From: JBFHRE01 sp041591895 | GTDB taxonomy: Bacteria; Actinomycetota; Acidimicrobiia; Spongiisociales; ZC4RG35 | NCBI GenBank assembly: GCA_041591895.1 | Contig: JBFHRE010000065.1 | Coordinates: forward strand, 1 to 14,277 | Direction: 5' to 3' | DNA: 14,277 bases | Shown here: positions 13,424-14,277 of the stretch, one piece after another | How positions within the stretch are numbered: the stretch's first letter is position 1 | Layout: each line of letters opens with the position of its first letter | Notes under the pieces: generated by a model | Database searches by the model: none | The model's input: the letters and a program-made list of their open reading frames with translations, nothing else | What the model was told of the DNA's origin: nothing | Position numbers and translations under genes: made by a program

Positions 13424-13453
13424 CGTCGAGGCCGAAGGCCTTGACATGCGTGA

Positions 13454-13459
13454 GACAAT
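13454..13459 (+). promoter_or_regulatory. -10-like element of the terminal gene
   Basis: GACAAT ends 8 nt before the ATG at 13468, the leaderless spacing seen elsewhere. The first position departs from the TANNNT pattern and no -35 is clear, so this is the weakest of the set. Confidence 0.3.
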
Positions 13460-13467
13460 GCTCGTTC

Positions 13468-14277
13468 ATGCGCGCCCGAAATCAGACTGTGTTGAGGGAA
13501 GTCCTCGATCCTCGCGACAACGCGATCGAGACCGTGGTGGCGCGCTACCGCAGGGTGGCGCCGGCCATCACCCGCTTCGCCCGCTCACTATCGGGAAACG
13601 ACCGTCTTCGGGTCACCCTCGGCTCGGAGCCGGCAGCGTCCAAGGACGAAGTGGTGTGCGATCCGAGGCTCTTCCAGGCGGCGTACACCCGCAACGCTCC
13701 GGTGACCGCCGACGAAGTCGCAATTGCCTCGGCGCTCCACGAAGTGGTTCATCTCGTGGCGACCGACCTGGAGGAGAAGCGAGCGGTGCCAAGCGGATGG
13801 CCGATCGCAGGAACCCCCAGCGAAGAGCCGGTCGACCTCCTGACCGCGATCGCCGAGTGTGGCGGGGCCGTCACCGAAGCCCTCTTCTTCACCCTGGAGG
13901 ACGCCCGCCAAGAGCGCCAGAACCTCGGCACCTATCCCGGCGCCCGCTCGGTCCTCACCGATCTCTACCGAGCTTCGTACCCAGCAGCGACGCGGGACGC
14001 CGGACCGCTCGCCCAGTTCGCCCTTGCGTGTTTCCTGGTATGCGGTGGCTACAGCGAGCGCGAGCCTCTGGAGCGACGCTTGCATGCCCGAGCAGCCGTA
14101 GCACTCGCCGAAGCGTCTGACGTCCTCGTCGAGGCCTCCACGTCCGGCGATCCCTGGGAAGTGGCCGGCCACGCCCTCGAACTCACGGAGATCGCCCGCA
14201 ACAACGGACTGCTCACGAAACTGACGGAGACCGCCACCCAAGCCCAGCAGCGGGCAGGTGAGGAGAACGATGCCGAC
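13468..14277 (+). CDS. Putative HExxH metalloprotein, CobT/NorD (VWA-associated)-like, N-terminal part
   Basis: The frame is open for 270 codons and runs off the right edge without a stop. ATG 13468 is the first start in frame. The recognisable parts are a zinc-protease-like helix IASALHEVVHLVATD with HEVVH at 91-95, and LEDARQERQNLGTYPGARSVL (143-163). The second resembles the EDxR...YPG segment that precedes the VWA domain in CobT- and NorD-type MoxR-partner proteins. Glu144 could be a third metal ligand (HExxH+E). The remaining visible part is helical and alanine-rich. I infer a VWA domain beyond the edge, with a MoxR-type ATPase as the likely partner, but neither is in view. The substrate is unknown. 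Coding is supported by strong third-position GC and the absence of stops over 810 nt. Confidence 0.72.
   Translation, partial: MRARNQTVLREVLDPRDNAIETVVARYRRVAPAITRFARSLSGNDRLRVTLGSEPAASKDEVVCDPRLFQAAYTRNAPVTADEVAIASALHEVVHLVATDLEEKRAVPSGWPIAGTPSEEPVDLLTAIAECGGAVTEALFFTLEDARQERQNLGTYPGARSVLTDLYRASYPAATRDAGPLAQFALACFLVCGGYSEREPLERRLHARAAVALAEASDVLVEASTSGDPWEVAGHALELTEIARNNGLLTKLTETATQAQQRAGEENDAD

Noticed and set aside
13441..13446. Exact TTGACA as a -35 box for the terminal gene
   Set aside because: At 16-18 nt spacing there is no -10-like hexamer, only GTTCAT at the start codon. GACAAT is just 7 nt away, too close to pair with it.
12546..13469. N-terminal extension of the M16 peptidase frame
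   Set aside because: The added part is antisense to DUF4230 and the heptamer array. The family N-terminus and a -10 element mark ATG 12545 as the start.

Overview
The window is GC-rich, gene-dense bacterial chromosome that reads as a deep-branching actinomycete, possibly Acidimicrobiia-like. The lineage is an inference. It rests on the base composition, on a cluster of ftsK, rnj, dapA, dapB and an M16 peptidase (these genes also lie in one chromosomal region in mycobacteria), and on start sites that look leaderless. I see no phage, IS element, CRISPR array, tRNA or rRNA.

Layout. Positions 1-3701 (minus strand) hold a 2-oxoacid dehydrogenase E1 pair (pdhA, then pdhB cut by the window edge), preceded by the DNA translocase gene ftsK. 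Divergent from ftsK, at 3789-4466, is a flavoprotein of the nitroreductase fold that matches iodotyrosine deiodinases residue by residue. Positions 4625-7155 (minus) are dapA and rnj, overlapping by 4 nt. Divergent from dapA come a second beta-CASP metallo-beta-lactamase-fold RNA hydrolase (7219-8595), a thioredoxin-TPR protein (8632-9453), a cyclophilin (9664-10173) and an overlapping small membrane protein (10139-10549). Convergent with these are dapB and an M16 zinc peptidase (10558-12545, minus). Divergent again are a DUF4230 membrane-anchored protein (12588-13241) and the N-terminal 270 codons of a protein with an HEVVH motif and a CobT/NorD-like EDAR...YPG segment (13468 to the window end).

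Functional themes. Two lysine/peptidoglycan precursor enzymes (DapA, DapB), two beta-CASP RNA-processing nucleases, protein-folding and quality-control factors (thioredoxin-TPR, cyclophilin, M16 peptidase), chromosome segregation (FtsK) and central carbon metabolism (E1) are interleaved. They form short divergent and convergent transcription units, mostly of one or two genes.

Non-coding structure. First, eight transcription units start 6-10 nt (mostly 6-8) downstream of a TANNNT or similar -10 hexamer, so leaderless mRNAs appear to be common; a clear Shine-Dalgarno is seen at the internal gene pdhB. Second, four in-register arrays of a degenerate heptamer (CCAGNNN, or CTGGNNR in the other orientation) occupy three intergenic gaps; two gaps begin with the same 19 bases and carry oppositely oriented arrays around a hairpin. 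Third, the gap after the thioredoxin gene can fold into a three-way junction of about 98 nt. Fourth, the convergent ends at 10545-10562 form a hairpin whose two arms contain the two stop codons.
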